From: DASUBN01 sp036263155
GTDB lineage: Bacteria; Pseudomonadota; Gammaproteobacteria; Natronospirales; REEB76
NCBI GenBank assembly: GCA_036263155.1
Contig: DATAHN010000041.1
Location: 1 to 44,532 of the forward strand
Direction of reading: 5' to 3'
DNA: 44,532 bases
Translations under genes and position numbers: made by a program
Part shown: piece by piece, positions 7,109 through 15,877 of the stretch
Numbering within the stretch: position 1 is the stretch's first letter
How the letters are laid out: each line of letters starts with the position of its first letter
Notes under the pieces: model-generated
Told to the model about the DNA's origin: nothing
Databases searched by the model: none
What the model saw: only the letters and a program-made list of their open reading frames with translations

Positions 7109-8416
7109 TCAGCGTGCGGCCTTGACGTCATCCGGTCTCACGAGGTCGCCCTTGTGGTTGCCGAATGAGTTGCGCTCGAAGGTGATCACCGCGGCCAGGT
7201 CCGCGTCGCTCAGAATGTTCTGCCAGGCGGGCATGATGCCCTTGCCCTTCATGACGGTCTGCAGATGCAGGGCCAGCGGGCCGTTCGCGATGGGGCTGCC
7301 CGCGATGGGCTTGGCGCCCAGCGCCGGGTTGCCCTTGCCGTCAGGCATGTGGCAGCTGGCGCAGTTCGCGGCGTACACCTGCTTGCCCTTGTCCATGGCG
7401 GTGGCCATGTCCCAGGCCGGAGCTGCGGGCGCCGCCGGCGTCTTGGCGGGAGCCTTATCCAGCACCGGAGTCGCGACGGTGGTGCCGGCGGGCACCGGCG
7501 CACCGGCCGGGGTACCCATCACGTCGTTGTAGCTGGTGGCGCCGAATACCACCGGGCTGCCGTTGTCCTCGAGGGAGCCGTCGTAGGGGCTCACGTACTT
7601 GCCGCCGGCGGCTTTCATGGCGCCGACCCACTTGGCGTAGTCCTCGGGGGACTTGGCCACCACCACGATCGGCATGAAGCCGTGCCAGCGGCCGCAGAGC
7701 TCGGCGCAGGCGCCGCGGTACACGCCGGGCTCGTCCACCTTGATCCAGGTGAGGTTCACGAAGCCGGGGTTCGCGTCGGTCTTGCCGCCGAAGTCCGGCA
7801 TCCACCAGGAGTGGATCACGTCGTCGGAGGTGAGCAGCAGGCGGATCTTCTCGCCGGTGGGGACCACCAGCGGGTGGTCCACGTCGCGCAGGTAGTTGTC
7901 GACGCTCTTCGGGTCGATGCCGGAGTCGAGCTGGCTGGCCTCGTCGCTGGTCTTGGCCAGCATGCTGAAGAAGCTGAAGCCGTCCTGCAGGTAGTCGTAC
8001 TGCCACTTCCACTGGTAGCCGGTGATCTTGATGCTCATGTCCGGATCGCTGGCGTCGGCCATGCGCACCAGGGTCTTGGCGGCGGGGATCGCCATCACCA
8101 CCAGGATGATCACCGGCACGATGGTCCAGGCGATCTCGAGGAAGGTGCTGTCGTGGAAGTTGGCGGCCTGGGCGCCCTTGGACCTGCGGAACTTGAACAG
8201 CGCGATGATCATCACGCCGAACACCACCACACCGATGCCCACGCACCAGTAGAACACCATCATGTGGAGGCCGTAGACCTCGTGGCTGGTCGGCGTCACA
8301 CCGATCGGGGTGTTGTAGAGGCTGTCAGCCGGCTGGGCTTGGGCGAGGCCGGCAGCGAGGCCTAGGCCGAGGAGGATGGCGGCGCGGGCCGCGTTCTTGA
8401 TTGTGTGGAAACCCAT
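7109..8416 (-). CDS. ctaC: Cytochrome c oxidase subunit II with fused cytochrome c domain
   Basis: Receives electrons and passes them through CuA to subunit I. From the ATG at 8416 (AGGAG about ten bases upstream) the protein has 435 residues: a signal peptide ending near GLAQA, two membrane helices (about 54-75 and 97-113), and a CuA domain with H202, C237, E239, C241, H245 and M248 (CAELCGRWHGFM). An Ala/Pro-rich linker leads to a C-terminal class I cytochrome c domain with CASCH at 352-356 and the distal GIMPAW methionine. The fused heme makes this a caa3-like subunit II. A 29-codon extension upstream is possible but is rich in basic residues and lacks a ribosome site. Confidence 0.96.
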   Translation of the reverse strand: MGFHTIKNAARAAILLGLGLAAGLAQAQPADSLYNTPIGVTPTSHEVYGLHMMVFYWCVGIGVVVFGVMIIALFKFRRSKGAQAANFHDSTFLEIAWTIVPVIILVVMAIPAAKTLVRMADASDPDMSIKITGYQWKWQYDYLQDGFSFFSMLAKTSDEASQLDSGIDPKSVDNYLRDVDHPLVVPTGEKIRLLLTSDDVIHSWWMPDFGGKTDANPGFVNLTWIKVDEPGVYRGACAELCGRWHGFMPIVVVAKSPEDYAKWVGAMKAAGGKYVSPYDGSLEDNGSPVVFGATSYNDVMGTPAGAPVPAGTTVATPVLDKAPAKTPAAPAAPAWDMATAMDKGKQVYAANCASCHMPDGKGNPALGAKPIAGSPIANGPLALHLQTVMKGKGIMPAWQNILSDADLAAVITFERNSFGNHKGDLVRPDDVKAAR

Positions 8417-8595
8417 GCGATCGTCACTCCTGCTGGCTGTCTCGCGGCCCGGTGGTGGCGCCGTCTTGCGATGGCTTGCGGTGCGCGGGGCGGATTCGGG
8501 CAACGCGACGTGCGTCGCGGCGTCCCCAAGGCCCTTCTCCCCGTGCCGGAACCCCCGTCCGGGCAGGGCCCGGAGCCGGGAAAATCAGGCGCCGT

Positions 8596-8625
8596 ATGCT
8601 ACCGCATGGCCCACGGGGGGTGCAA
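8596..8625 (-). promoter_or_regulatory. Possible promoter of the oxidase operon
   Basis: The 266-bp gap between bioD and ctaC must hold the start of oxidase transcription. The best sigma70-like pair I find on the minus strand is TTGCAC, an 18-bp spacer and TAGCAT, which is a weak match. Between it and ctaC lies a hairpin CGCGAC/GTCGCG with a 4-base loop (8504-8519), which would be in the leader. Nothing else in this gap looks coding. Confidence 0.2.
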
Positions 8626-8682
8626 CGGAAAGCCCGCGCGGAAGCCCATGTTTTCCCGGCGATTTGCCGCTTTTCTGCGCGC

Positions 8683-9381
8683 TCAGGCGAGCGCTTCGCA
8701 GGCCCGGGCGAGCGCCGCGGCAGCGTCCTCGGCGCGCGCCTTCGGCGCATACGGCAACTGACCCAGGAGGGGCGCTCCGAGTCCCGCCGCGAGCGTGGCG
8801 AGATTCGCCTCCGGCCGCTGGAAATGGGAATCAATGGCGTTCGCCACCCAGCCGGCGAGTTCAAGCCCGTCGGCGCGCAACGCCCGCGCCGTCAGGAACG
8901 CATGGCTGAGGCACCCTAAGCGCAGGCCCACCACCAGCACCACCGGCAGGTCGAGCTCGCGGGCGAGGTCGGGCAGTTCCAACGTGCCGGAGAGCGGCAC
9001 CTGCCAGCCGCCCACCCCTTCCACCACCACCGCGTCGGCGCCCCGGCAGAGTTCCCGGTAGGCATCCCGCAGGGCCTCCAGCGCGATCTCCACGCCCGCT
9101 TCCCGTGCCGCGAGATGCGGCGCCACCGGCGGCGCGAAGCAATAGGGATTCACGAGCTCATAGGGCCGCTTGAGGGAGGCGGCGGACTGGAGCGCGAGGG
9201 CATCCTCGTTGCGCAAGCCTTCCGGCGTCATCTCCGCGCCGCTCGCGACGGGTTTCATGCCCACGGTCTTGAGGCCCGACTCCGCGAGCGCCTTGAGCAG
9301 GCCCGCGCTCACGCGGGTCTTGCCCACGCCGGTGTCGGTGCCGGTGACGAAGAAACCCTTGATTGAGCCCGCGCCGCTCAC
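8683..9381 (-). CDS. bioD: Dethiobiotin synthase
   Basis: ATP-dependent carboxylation of 7,8-diaminopelargonate to dethiobiotin, the penultimate step of biotin synthesis. The 232-residue protein opens with the P-loop GTDTGVGKT, followed by the lysine region MKPVASG and later VVEGVGGWQVPL, all typical of BioD. It starts at GTG, overlapping the bioC stop (GTGA), and is the last gene of the bioB-F-H-C-D unit. No bioA, needed to make its substrate, is present in the window. Confidence 0.95.
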   Translation of the reverse strand: MSGAGSIKGFFVTGTDTGVGKTRVSAGLLKALAESGLKTVGMKPVASGAEMTPEGLRNEDALALQSAASLKRPYELVNPYCFAPPVAPHLAAREAGVEIALEALRDAYRELCRGADAVVVEGVGGWQVPLSGTLELPDLARELDLPVVLVVGLRLGCLSHAFLTARALRADGLELAGWVANAIDSHFQRPEANLATLAAGLGAPLLGQLPYAPKARAEDAAAALARACEALA

Positions 9382-10259
9382 GGCTTCCTGCCTCCCGCGG
9401 CATTAGCACGTCCCTGTGCGTCGCCCTTCAGCGCCGCGGTGGGCATGAACTTGGGTGCCCAGGCGGTGCCGTACACCACTTCATAGGTGGCGGGCAGGCG
9501 CCCCTCGTGGCGGAACTTCTCATAGGCCACGCCGAAGGCGGCGAGCCGGCCACGGCCCATGAGTCCCCGCCGCCGGCCGGCGGTGACGTTGTGGGCGCCG
9601 ATGGCCTTGAGGTCGCGCATCAGGTCGCGCGCGTCTTCATAGGTGAGCACCATGTGCTCCACATCCATCACCGGTTCCACGAAACCGGCGCGGATGAGCG
9701 CGTCGCCCACGTCGTGCATGTCCAGGAAGCGGTTCACGTGGTTGAAGCCGTCCACCGCGCTCCAGGCCGCGCGCAGTTCCTTGAGCGTATCGGGCCCCAG
9801 GGTGCTGAAGAGCAAGAGGCCATGGGGCTTGAGCAGGCGCCGCCATTCCAAGAGCGTCCTGTCCAGGTCCTCGCACCACTGCAGGAGCAGGCTCGCGTAC
9901 ACGAGGTCGCAGCTCGCGTCCGGCAGCGGCACATCCGAGGCTTCGGCACAGAGATAACGCGCCTTCTTCCCGAACCAAGGCTGATGGGACTCCGCCACGG
10001 CGATCATTCCGGGAGCGAGGTCCACTCCGATGACTTCTGCCTTCGGGTATCGCTTCAACAGCTGCCGCGTGGGCCGGCCGGTGCCGCAGCCCAGATCCAG
10101 TACCCGCTCCGGTGCCAGGGTGGTGAGATCGAGCCGCTCCATCAGCCGCTCGCTCACTTCCTTCTGCAGGAAGGCGGCGGCGTCGTAGTCGCGGGCCGCG
10201 CGGTCGAAGGACGCACCGACGCGGTCGGTCTCCAGTGAGAACTCGTCCGCCGCGTTCAT
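9378..10259 (-). CDS. bioC: Malonyl-ACP O-methyltransferase
   Basis: SAM-dependent enzyme that methylates the free carboxyl of malonyl-ACP so that the fatty acid machinery can build the pimeloyl chain of biotin. The 293-residue product begins with the BioC-type segment FDRAARDYDAAAFLQKEV. It has the SAM-binding motif VLDLGCGTGR near residue 54 and DLVYASLLLQWC in the Rossmann core. The ATG overlaps the bioH stop as ATGA. The C-terminus is longer than in E. coli BioC, by roughly 40 residues, and ends in a basic tail. Confidence 0.94.
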   Translation of the reverse strand: MNAADEFSLETDRVGASFDRAARDYDAAAFLQKEVSERLMERLDLTTLAPERVLDLGCGTGRPTRQLLKRYPKAEVIGVDLAPGMIAVAESHQPWFGKKARYLCAEASDVPLPDASCDLVYASLLLQWCEDLDRTLLEWRRLLKPHGLLLFSTLGPDTLKELRAAWSAVDGFNHVNRFLDMHDVGDALIRAGFVEPVMDVEHMVLTYEDARDLMRDLKAIGAHNVTAGRRRGLMGRGRLAAFGVAYEKFRHEGRLPATYEVVYGTAWAPKFMPTAALKGDAQGRANAAGGRKP

Positions 10260-11044
10260 GCGGCAGCCTTCAGCTTGTGCATGAAGTCCAGCAGCGACTC
10301 GCTGAACGCGTCCACGTGGGAGAGGAAAGGCGCGTGGGCGCTCTTGGGGAACACTTCCAGCCGCGCGCCGGGGATGTGCTCCGCCATGTATTCGCCGGCG
10401 GCCGCGGGCGTGAGCCGGTCGTAACCGCCCGCGATCACCAGCGTCGGCAGGTCCACGTCCCTGAGCTTCGGACGAAGGTCCGAGTCGCCCAATATCTGGA
10501 GGCCCGTGGCGAGGCTCGCGGTGTCCGGTTCGCCATGGGCGAACAGCGCATCCCGGAGTTGGCGCAACGAGGCGCGGGCCGCTTCATCACCCCGGACCTG
10601 GAGTGACAGGAAGCGCTGCAACGTCTCCTGGTAGTCCTGCGCGAGGCCCGTGGCAAACTCCTGCAGCAGTTCAGGCGGCATGGCGAGGAGCCAATCTTCC
10701 GTGGCGACGAAACGCGGCGTGGTATTCACGAGCACGAGGCCCCGCAAGCGCTGGGGCATGCGCAGCGCCGCTTCCAGGGCCACGAGGCCGCCGAGGGACC
10801 AGCCCAGCACCACCGCGCCCGGCGGCACCGGTGCCATGGTCTGCAGCGTGAGTTCCGTCAGGGAATGGGGCATGGGCACGTGGCGGCTGCGGCCGTGACC
10901 CGGCAAGTCCAGGCGCGTGACGCGCAGATGGGGAGTGAGCCTGGGCATGAGCGTGTCCCATACGCCGCCGTGCAGGCCCCAGCCGTGCAGGAGCAGGAGG
11001 TCCGGTCCTTGGCCCTGTGTCTCCATATAGAGAGCCGGGCTCAT
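10256..11044 (-). CDS. bioH: Pimeloyl-ACP methyl ester carboxylesterase
   Basis: Alpha/beta hydrolase that removes the methyl group from pimeloyl-ACP methyl ester, ending the BioC/BioH part of the pathway. Of 262 residues, the N-terminus has the oxyanion strand LLLHGWGLHGGVWD, the nucleophile elbow is GWSLGG, the acid is in VIAGGYDRLTP, and the final histidine is in SAHAPFLSH. The position between bioF and bioC, with 4-base overlaps on both sides, supports BioH over a general esterase. Confidence 0.94.
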   Translation of the reverse strand: MSPALYMETQGQGPDLLLLHGWGLHGGVWDTLMPRLTPHLRVTRLDLPGHGRSRHVPMPHSLTELTLQTMAPVPPGAVVLGWSLGGLVALEAALRMPQRLRGLVLVNTTPRFVATEDWLLAMPPELLQEFATGLAQDYQETLQRFLSLQVRGDEAARASLRQLRDALFAHGEPDTASLATGLQILGDSDLRPKLRDVDLPTLVIAGGYDRLTPAAAGEYMAEHIPGARLEVFPKSAHAPFLSHVDAFSESLLDFMHKLKAAA

Positions 11045-12210
11045 GTGTTCGCCGCCTTCAGGGCTTCCAGCAAGCGATCCACCTGAGCCTCGGTGTGGGT
11101 GGCAGTGAGGGTGATGCGCAGGCGCGCCGTGCCGGTGGGCACCGTGGGTGGGCGGATCGCCGCCACCAGCAAGCCCTGCTCCTTGAGCCGCGTGGAAAGC
11201 TCGAGTGCCCTGTCCGGCTCGCCCACCACCAGGGGCTGGATGGGCGTGGTGGATTCCATGAGCTTGAGGCCGAGCTGGGAAGCGCCGCCGCGGAAACGTG
11301 CGATCAATGCATTCAAATGGTCGCGCCGCCAGGTCTCGGTCTCCACGAGCTTGAGGGCCGCACGGCTCGCCTCCGCGAGGGCCGCGGGGGCGGCGGTCGT
11401 ATATATATAAGTGCGCGCGCCCTGGATCAGGCTCTCCACCAGCACCTCGCTCCCCGCCACGAACGCGCCGAAGCAGCCGCAGGCCTTGCCCAGGGTCGCC
11501 ATGTATATCGGCACTTCCGCGGGACCGACGCCGTGATACTCCAGGCTGCCGCGCCCGCCGGCGCCGATGACGCCGAAGCCGTGGGCGTCGTCCACGGCGA
11601 GATGCGCGCCGTGCCGGTCCGCGGCCTTCGCCAGCGCCGGCAGCGGCGCCACGTCGCCGTCCATGCTGAACACGCCGTCCGTGAGGGCCAGCGTGCGGCC
11701 CTTGCCGTCCTCCATCTCACGCTCGAGCGAGACGGCGTTGCCGTGGGCGTAGCGGGAGAACGCCGCGCCCGAGAGCAGGCCGGCGTCCAGCATGGAGGCA
11801 TGGTTCAGGCGGTCCTCGAACACCCGGTCGCCCCGACCCACGAGGGCGCAGGCGATGCCGAGATTCGCCATGTAGCCGCTGGAGAAGAGCAGCGCCCGCG
11901 GCCGGCCACAGAACGCGGCCAGCTCCTCTTCGAGCGCGTGGTGGGCGGTGCTGTGGCCCGTGACGAGGTGGGCGGCGCCGGAGCCGGTGCCGTAGCGGTC
12001 CAGTCCGCGCTTGGCGGCTTCCGCGAGGCGCGGGTCGGCGGCGAGCCCCAGGTAGTCGTTGCTGGAGAAGTTCAGCAGCGGCCGGCCGTCGGCCGTGAGC
12101 TCCGGCCCCTGCGGCCCTTCGATGAGCCGCCGCAGGCGGTAGAGGGACTTCTGCTTCAGCGCCTCGAGTTCAGGAGCCAGCAGCTCATCGAGTCGCTGCG
12201 ACGCGTCCAT
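11041..12210 (-). CDS. bioF: 8-amino-7-oxononanoate synthase
   Basis: PLP enzyme joining pimeloyl-ACP and alanine to give KAPA. The 389-residue protein shows NFSSNDYLGLA near the N-terminus, LFSSGYMAN, DDAHGFGVIG (aspartate pairing with the PLP nitrogen) and TLGKACG carrying the Schiff-base lysine. The ATG lies inside the end of bioB (26-bp overlap), and the stop overlaps bioH. An unusual TATATATA run at about 11400-11408 is just the codons for YIYTT and is not a signal. Confidence 0.96.
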   Translation of the reverse strand: MDASQRLDELLAPELEALKQKSLYRLRRLIEGPQGPELTADGRPLLNFSSNDYLGLAADPRLAEAAKRGLDRYGTGSGAAHLVTGHSTAHHALEEELAAFCGRPRALLFSSGYMANLGIACALVGRGDRVFEDRLNHASMLDAGLLSGAAFSRYAHGNAVSLEREMEDGKGRTLALTDGVFSMDGDVAPLPALAKAADRHGAHLAVDDAHGFGVIGAGGRGSLEYHGVGPAEVPIYMATLGKACGCFGAFVAGSEVLVESLIQGARTYIYTTAAPAALAEASRAALKLVETETWRRDHLNALIARFRGGASQLGLKLMESTTPIQPLVVGEPDRALELSTRLKEQGLLVAAIRPPTVPTGTARLRITLTATHTEAQVDRLLEALKAANT

Positions 12211-13225
12211 GCTCGTCCGCGGTGATGTCCAGGTGCGCGGTGCCGCTCCGTTCCTTCAGCTCCTCGGGCTTGATGCCGAGCCGCGCGAACAGCGCGCGGT
12301 CCTTCTCCATGTCGGGGTTGCCGGTAGTCAGGAGCTTCTCGCCGTAGAAGATGGAGTTCGCGCCGGCGAAGAACGCCAGCGCCTGCATCTCGTCGTGCAT
12401 CTCGCTGCGGCCGGCGGACAGGCGCACGTGGGCCTCGGGCATGAGGATGCGCGCCACCGCTATGACACGGATGAAATCGAAGGGATCGATGGGCTCGGTG
12501 CCATCGAGCGGCGTGCCCTCCACCTGGACGAGCTGGTTGATGGGCACGCTCTCCGGATGCTCCGGCAGCGTGGCCAACGTGTGCAGCATCTTGGCGCGGT
12601 CTTCCTTCTGCTCGCCCATGCCGACGATGCCGCCGCAGCAGACGTGCATGCCCGCCTCGCGCACGTTCTCGAGGGTGTCGAGCCGGTCCTGGAAGCTGCG
12701 GGTGGAGATGATGTCCTTGTAATACTCGGCGGAGGTGTCGATGTTGTGGTTGTAGTAGTCGAGGCCCGCGTCCGCGAGCTTCTGCGCCTGCTCGCGGGTC
12801 AGCATGCCCAGCGTGCAACAGGTCTCCATGCCAAGCTCGCGCACGCCCTTGATCATGCCAGCGATCTGGTCGAGATCCTTGTCCTTCGGCGAACGGTAGG
12901 CGGCGCCCATGCAGAAGCGCGTGGCACCGGCGTCGCGAGCGATCTTCGCCTTCGCCACCACGTCGTCCACGCACATCAGCTTCTCGGCCTTGAGGCCCGT
13001 GTCGTAACGCGCGCTCTGGGGGCAGTAGGCGCAATCCTCCGGGCAGGCGCCGGTCTTGATGGAGAGCAGGGTCGAGACCTGCACCGTGTTCGGCTCGAAG
13101 TGGCGGCGGTGTACCGACTGGGCGCGGAACAACAGGTCATTGAAAGGAAGGGCAAACAGCCCCTGCACCTCGGCCAAGGTCCAGTCGTTGCGAACATCCG
13201 GCGCGGTGGGCATGACGGCTGACAT
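12185..13225 (-). CDS. bioB: Biotin synthase
   Basis: Radical SAM enzyme inserting sulfur into dethiobiotin. Starting at the ATG at 13225 gives 346 residues, the same as the E. coli protein; a further in-frame start 54 bases upstream is less likely. The [4Fe-4S] motif CPEDCAYCPQ places cysteines at 61, 65 and 68. Downstream cysteines in TRFCMGAAYR and METCCTLGM are those expected for the [2Fe-2S] cluster that donates sulfur. It is the first gene of the biotin operon and is preceded by a BirA-like operator. Confidence 0.97.
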   Translation of the reverse strand: MSAVMPTAPDVRNDWTLAEVQGLFALPFNDLLFRAQSVHRRHFEPNTVQVSTLLSIKTGACPEDCAYCPQSARYDTGLKAEKLMCVDDVVAKAKIARDAGATRFCMGAAYRSPKDKDLDQIAGMIKGVRELGMETCCTLGMLTREQAQKLADAGLDYYNHNIDTSAEYYKDIISTRSFQDRLDTLENVREAGMHVCCGGIVGMGEQKEDRAKMLHTLATLPEHPESVPINQLVQVEGTPLDGTEPIDPFDFIRVIAVARILMPEAHVRLSAGRSEMHDEMQALAFFAGANSIFYGEKLLTTGNPDMEKDRALFARLGIKPEELKERSGTAHLDITADEHGRVAATR

Positions 13226-13273
13226 GGGCTTGTGCCTCTGGCGGTGCTGGAGGGCGCCAGTGTAGTGGCTCGC

Positions 13274-13304
13274 CGTCAACTTTTGAATGTATCTGAAGTT
13301 TACG
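13274..13304 (-). promoter_or_regulatory. Putative BirA (BioO) operator upstream of bioB
   Basis: On the minus strand the half-sites CGTAAACT and AGTTGACG are separated by 15 bases, 48 bp upstream of the bioB ATG. The known proteobacterial BirA operator has TGTAAACC and GGTTTACA half-sites with about 14-16 bases between. The GTAAAC core and the spacing fit; the outer bases do not. A weak promoter, TTGTGC with 18 bases to TAATTA, ends next to the operator. Repression by biotin-loaded BirA is the inference. Confidence 0.6.
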
Positions 13305-13408
13305 GTTGGCGATAATTAGCGCTATCCGAAGATAGAGCACAAATGGCATTCAAAACAATGACTTGCATATAGCCACGGTGCGTGGAATCCGGGCTTAAGC
13401 CCAGGGCG

Positions 13409-14890
13409 TCACCGCGGGTGCAGCCAGTGGGGCAGGAACTTGTAGGGGTCGTCCGTCACGGCTTCATCGAACTTCACGCCATGCTGCCGGAGTGCCTGCT
13501 GCATGCGCCCATCGCGCAGGCGGTCGAAGGTGTCCGTGCAGCCGCCGATGAATTCCCCGGCGACGAACAGCTGCGGGATGGTGACGCTGCCGGTCCTGGC
13601 CTGCAGCGCGACGCGGATCTTGCGGCCCCGCTCGCCCTCCTTGTAGGCGACCGAGTCGAGGTCCACGGACCGGTAGGGGATCCCATAGCGGGCGAAGGTC
13701 TTGCGGACCGACCAGCAGAACTCGCACCACTCGTGCGCGAACATGACCACGACGTTCTGATCATCCGCGATGGCGGCGTCGATGAACTCCACGGCCTCGG
13801 CGTCCAGCTCGGCGGCCGCCACCGCCGGCGGCGGGCCCGCAGACGGCGCGCGCAGGTCGAAGCGGGCGCTGGGCGTGGACTTCGACAGCTCGAGCTCCGC
13901 GTCGGTCATGTCGACGGGGATGTCCTCGAACAGCGGCGTGGACAGGTAGCGCTCGCCGGTGTCCGGCAGCATGCAGAGGATGTTGGTGCCGGGCGGGGAT
14001 TCCGCGGCGATGGCCAGCGCGCCCGCCAGGGTCGCGCCGCCGGTGATGCCGCAGAAGATACCTTCCTTCCGGGCCAGGTTGCGCGTACGGCGCAGGGCCT
14101 CGTTGCCGTCGATGGGCAGCACGCGGTCGATCAGCCCGCGCGCCTCGTCCGCCAGCTTGGGGATGAAGTCCGGGGACCAGCCCTGCATCAGGTGCGGCCG
14201 GAAGTTCGGGTGCGAGCGCGCCGCGGAACCGTCGGGCCGGCGCTCCTGGGGTATGCCGCTGCCCAGGGTCTGGGAGTTGTCCGGTTCGCAGACGGCGATC
14301 TTCGTCCGCGGGCTGTCCTGCTTCAGCTTGCGCGCGATGCCGTTCAGGGTACCGCCGGTGCCGAAGCCGGTGACGAACCAGTCGAGCCCGCGGCCGGCGA
14401 AATCTTCCAGGATCTCCACCGCCGTGGTGCGCATGTGCATCTCGGCGTTGGCCGGGTTCTCGAACTGGCGGCACAGGAACCAGCCGTGCCTCTCCGCAAG
14501 CTCCACGGCCTTCTGCAGCATGCCGCTGCCCTTCTCGGAGGCCGGCGTCAGCACCACCCGCGCGCCGAGGAAGCGCAGCATCTTGCGGCGCTCGACGCTG
14601 AAGTTCTCGGCCATGGTGACCACCAGCGGGTAGCCCTTGGCGGCGCAGACCATGGCGAGCCCGATACCGGTATTGCCGGAGGTGGCTTCGATGACGGTCT
14701 GGCCGGGCTTGAGCACACCGCGCCGCTCGGCGTCCTCGATGATGCCCAGCGCCAGGCGGTCCTTGACCGAGCCCATGGGGTTGAAGGATTCGACCTTCAC
14801 GAACACGTTCACGCCCGGCGGCGACAGGGTGTTCAGCCGCACGACCGGTGTGCGGCCCACGGTGGCGAGGATGTCTTCGTATATCGGCAT
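13409..14890 (-). CDS. Cysteine synthase-glutaredoxin fusion protein
   Basis: A 493-residue two-domain protein. Residues 1 to about 315 are an O-acetylserine sulfhydrylase-like PLP enzyme: the lysine is K43 in GSVKDR, the substrate loop is TSGNTG (71-75), and the phosphate loop is GFGTGGT. A linker of about 60 residues follows, then a glutaredoxin-like domain from about 370 with the active site CEFC at 389-392, a cis-proline in TIPQLF and a GG turn in FIGGC. The C-terminus ends DDPYKFLPHWLHPR. Fusion suggests coupling of cysteine formation to thiol-redox control, which is inference. It lies between bioB and comF, which are often neighbours. A 12-bp palindrome GGGCTTAAGCCC (13391-13402) follows the stop. 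Confidence 0.9.
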   Translation of the reverse strand: MPIYEDILATVGRTPVVRLNTLSPPGVNVFVKVESFNPMGSVKDRLALGIIEDAERRGVLKPGQTVIEATSGNTGIGLAMVCAAKGYPLVVTMAENFSVERRKMLRFLGARVVLTPASEKGSGMLQKAVELAERHGWFLCRQFENPANAEMHMRTTAVEILEDFAGRGLDWFVTGFGTGGTLNGIARKLKQDSPRTKIAVCEPDNSQTLGSGIPQERRPDGSAARSHPNFRPHLMQGWSPDFIPKLADEARGLIDRVLPIDGNEALRRTRNLARKEGIFCGITGGATLAGALAIAAESPPGTNILCMLPDTGERYLSTPLFEDIPVDMTDAELELSKSTPSARFDLRAPSAGPPPAVAAAELDAEAVEFIDAAIADDQNVVVMFAHEWCEFCWSVRKTFARYGIPYRSVDLDSVAYKEGERGRKIRVALQARTGSVTIPQLFVAGEFIGGCTDTFDRLRDGRMQQALRQHGVKFDEAVTDDPYKFLPHWLHPR

Positions 14891-14997
14891 GGGTGCAGAT
14901 CCCGGCGGATATCGGCGCCGAAAGTGTACATGGCCCCCGGCGGCGGCGTGGAAATATGCGACGTCTGCGCAAACCCTTGCCGGGTTAGCATTGGCTC

Positions 14998-15690
14998 ATG
15001 GACCTCTTCGGCCTCCTCTATCCCGCCCATTGCGCCCTGTGCGGCGGCCGCGGCAGCCGGGGACTGGACTTGTGCCAAGCCTGCTTCGACGAGTTGCCCT
15101 GGAACCGGCATGCCTGCCCGCGTTGCGCGGCGCCGCTGCCGCCGGACGCGGACGTGGGCCTCTGCGGCGCCTGTCTCAAGCAGGTGCCGAGCTGGGACGA
15201 GGCAAAGAGTCCCCTCGCCTATGCCTATCCCGTGGACAAGCTGGTGCAGCGCTTCAAGTTCGAGGGGGATCTCGCGGCGGGACGCCTCCTGGGAGAATTG
15301 CTGGCGGAGTTCCTGGCGGCGGGCGGCGAGAAGCCCGACTGCATCGTGCCGGTACCGCTGCATCCCAAGCGCCTCAAGGAGCGCGGCTTCAACCAGGCGG
15401 TGGAACTGGCGCGCCCTCTATCGAAGCGCTTGAGGATAGAAGTCAGGCTCGACCTCTGCGTGCGCGTGCGCGCGACGGAGGTGCAATCGAAACTCGACTC
15501 GGCGGAACGGCACAAGAACCTTAAAGGCGCGTTCAGCGTCACCGGCGAGGTGCGGGGAAGGCACGTCGCGCTGCTGGACGATGTCATCACCACCGGCGTC
15601 ACGGTAGAGACCCTGGCGCGGGAGTTCCGGGATGCCGGCGCCGCACGGGTGAGCGTATGGAGCGCGAGCCGCGCCGCCTCGCCGGCCTGA
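14998..15690 (+). CDS. comF: ComF family phosphoribosyltransferase-like protein
   Basis: ComF proteins take part in uptake or processing of transforming DNA in some bacteria; their biochemical role is unsettled. The 230-residue product has an N-terminal zinc-finger region (CALCGG, CQACFDE, CPRCAAPL, CGACL) and a C-terminal phosphoribosyltransferase fold with the PRPP loop ALLDDVITTGVT. The gene diverges from the cysteine synthase fusion across a 107-bp gap. In many gammaproteobacteria comF diverges directly from the bio genes. A type IV pilus cluster at the other end of the window would suit a role in DNA uptake. Confidence 0.93.
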   Translation: MDLFGLLYPAHCALCGGRGSRGLDLCQACFDELPWNRHACPRCAAPLPPDADVGLCGACLKQVPSWDEAKSPLAYAYPVDKLVQRFKFEGDLAAGRLLGELLAEFLAAGGEKPDCIVPVPLHPKRLKERGFNQAVELARPLSKRLRIEVRLDLCVRVRATEVQSKLDSAERHKNLKGAFSVTGEVRGRHVALLDDVITTGVTVETLAREFRDAGAARVSVWSASRAASPA

Positions 15691-15725
15691 CTTTACCGAT
15701 GACAGTTGCAGGCCCTTCCATAAAC

Positions 15726-15744
15726 GCGCCGCCGCGTGCGGCGC
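15726..15744 (+). terminator. GC hairpin after comF, possible weak terminator
   Basis: A 7-bp stem GCGCCGC/GCGGCGC with loop cgcgt, 36 bases past the comF stop. There is no T-tract, so factor-independent termination is doubtful. The rest of the 15691-15877 gap shows only a short GGGC/GCCC hairpin and no clear promoter. Confidence 0.3.
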
Positions 15745-15877
15745 ATCACACCGTTGCAGCGCCATTGAAGTGCCTCGGGCGTTGAGCCATCGACGGATTG
15801 GGCGTTCGCCCGATTCAGCGGATAAATGTCGTACGCGATAGTGCAGCCGTATCCCGCATGGATGCGGACGGTTGCCG

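Noticed and set aside
5199..7532. 777-codon plus-strand open frame opposite ctaD/ctaC
   Set aside because: Long only because of GC-rich codon bias; its composition (His, Arg, Glu, Gln, Val) is typical of antisense shadows, and the opposite strand encodes oxidase subunits.
11398..11412. TATATATA run that might be a promoter
   Set aside because: It lies inside bioF and encodes a conserved-looking YIYTT stretch; no -35 or downstream plus-strand gene fits.
13382..15433. 683-codon plus-strand open frame opposite the CysK-Grx gene and over comF
   Set aside because: No domain; low-complexity composition; both true genes have full catalytic motifs.
15872..15877. TTG start giving two extra residues in the HExxH lipoprotein
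   Set aside because: ATG six bases downstream gives a normal lipoprotein signal; the extension adds nothing, though it cannot be excluded.
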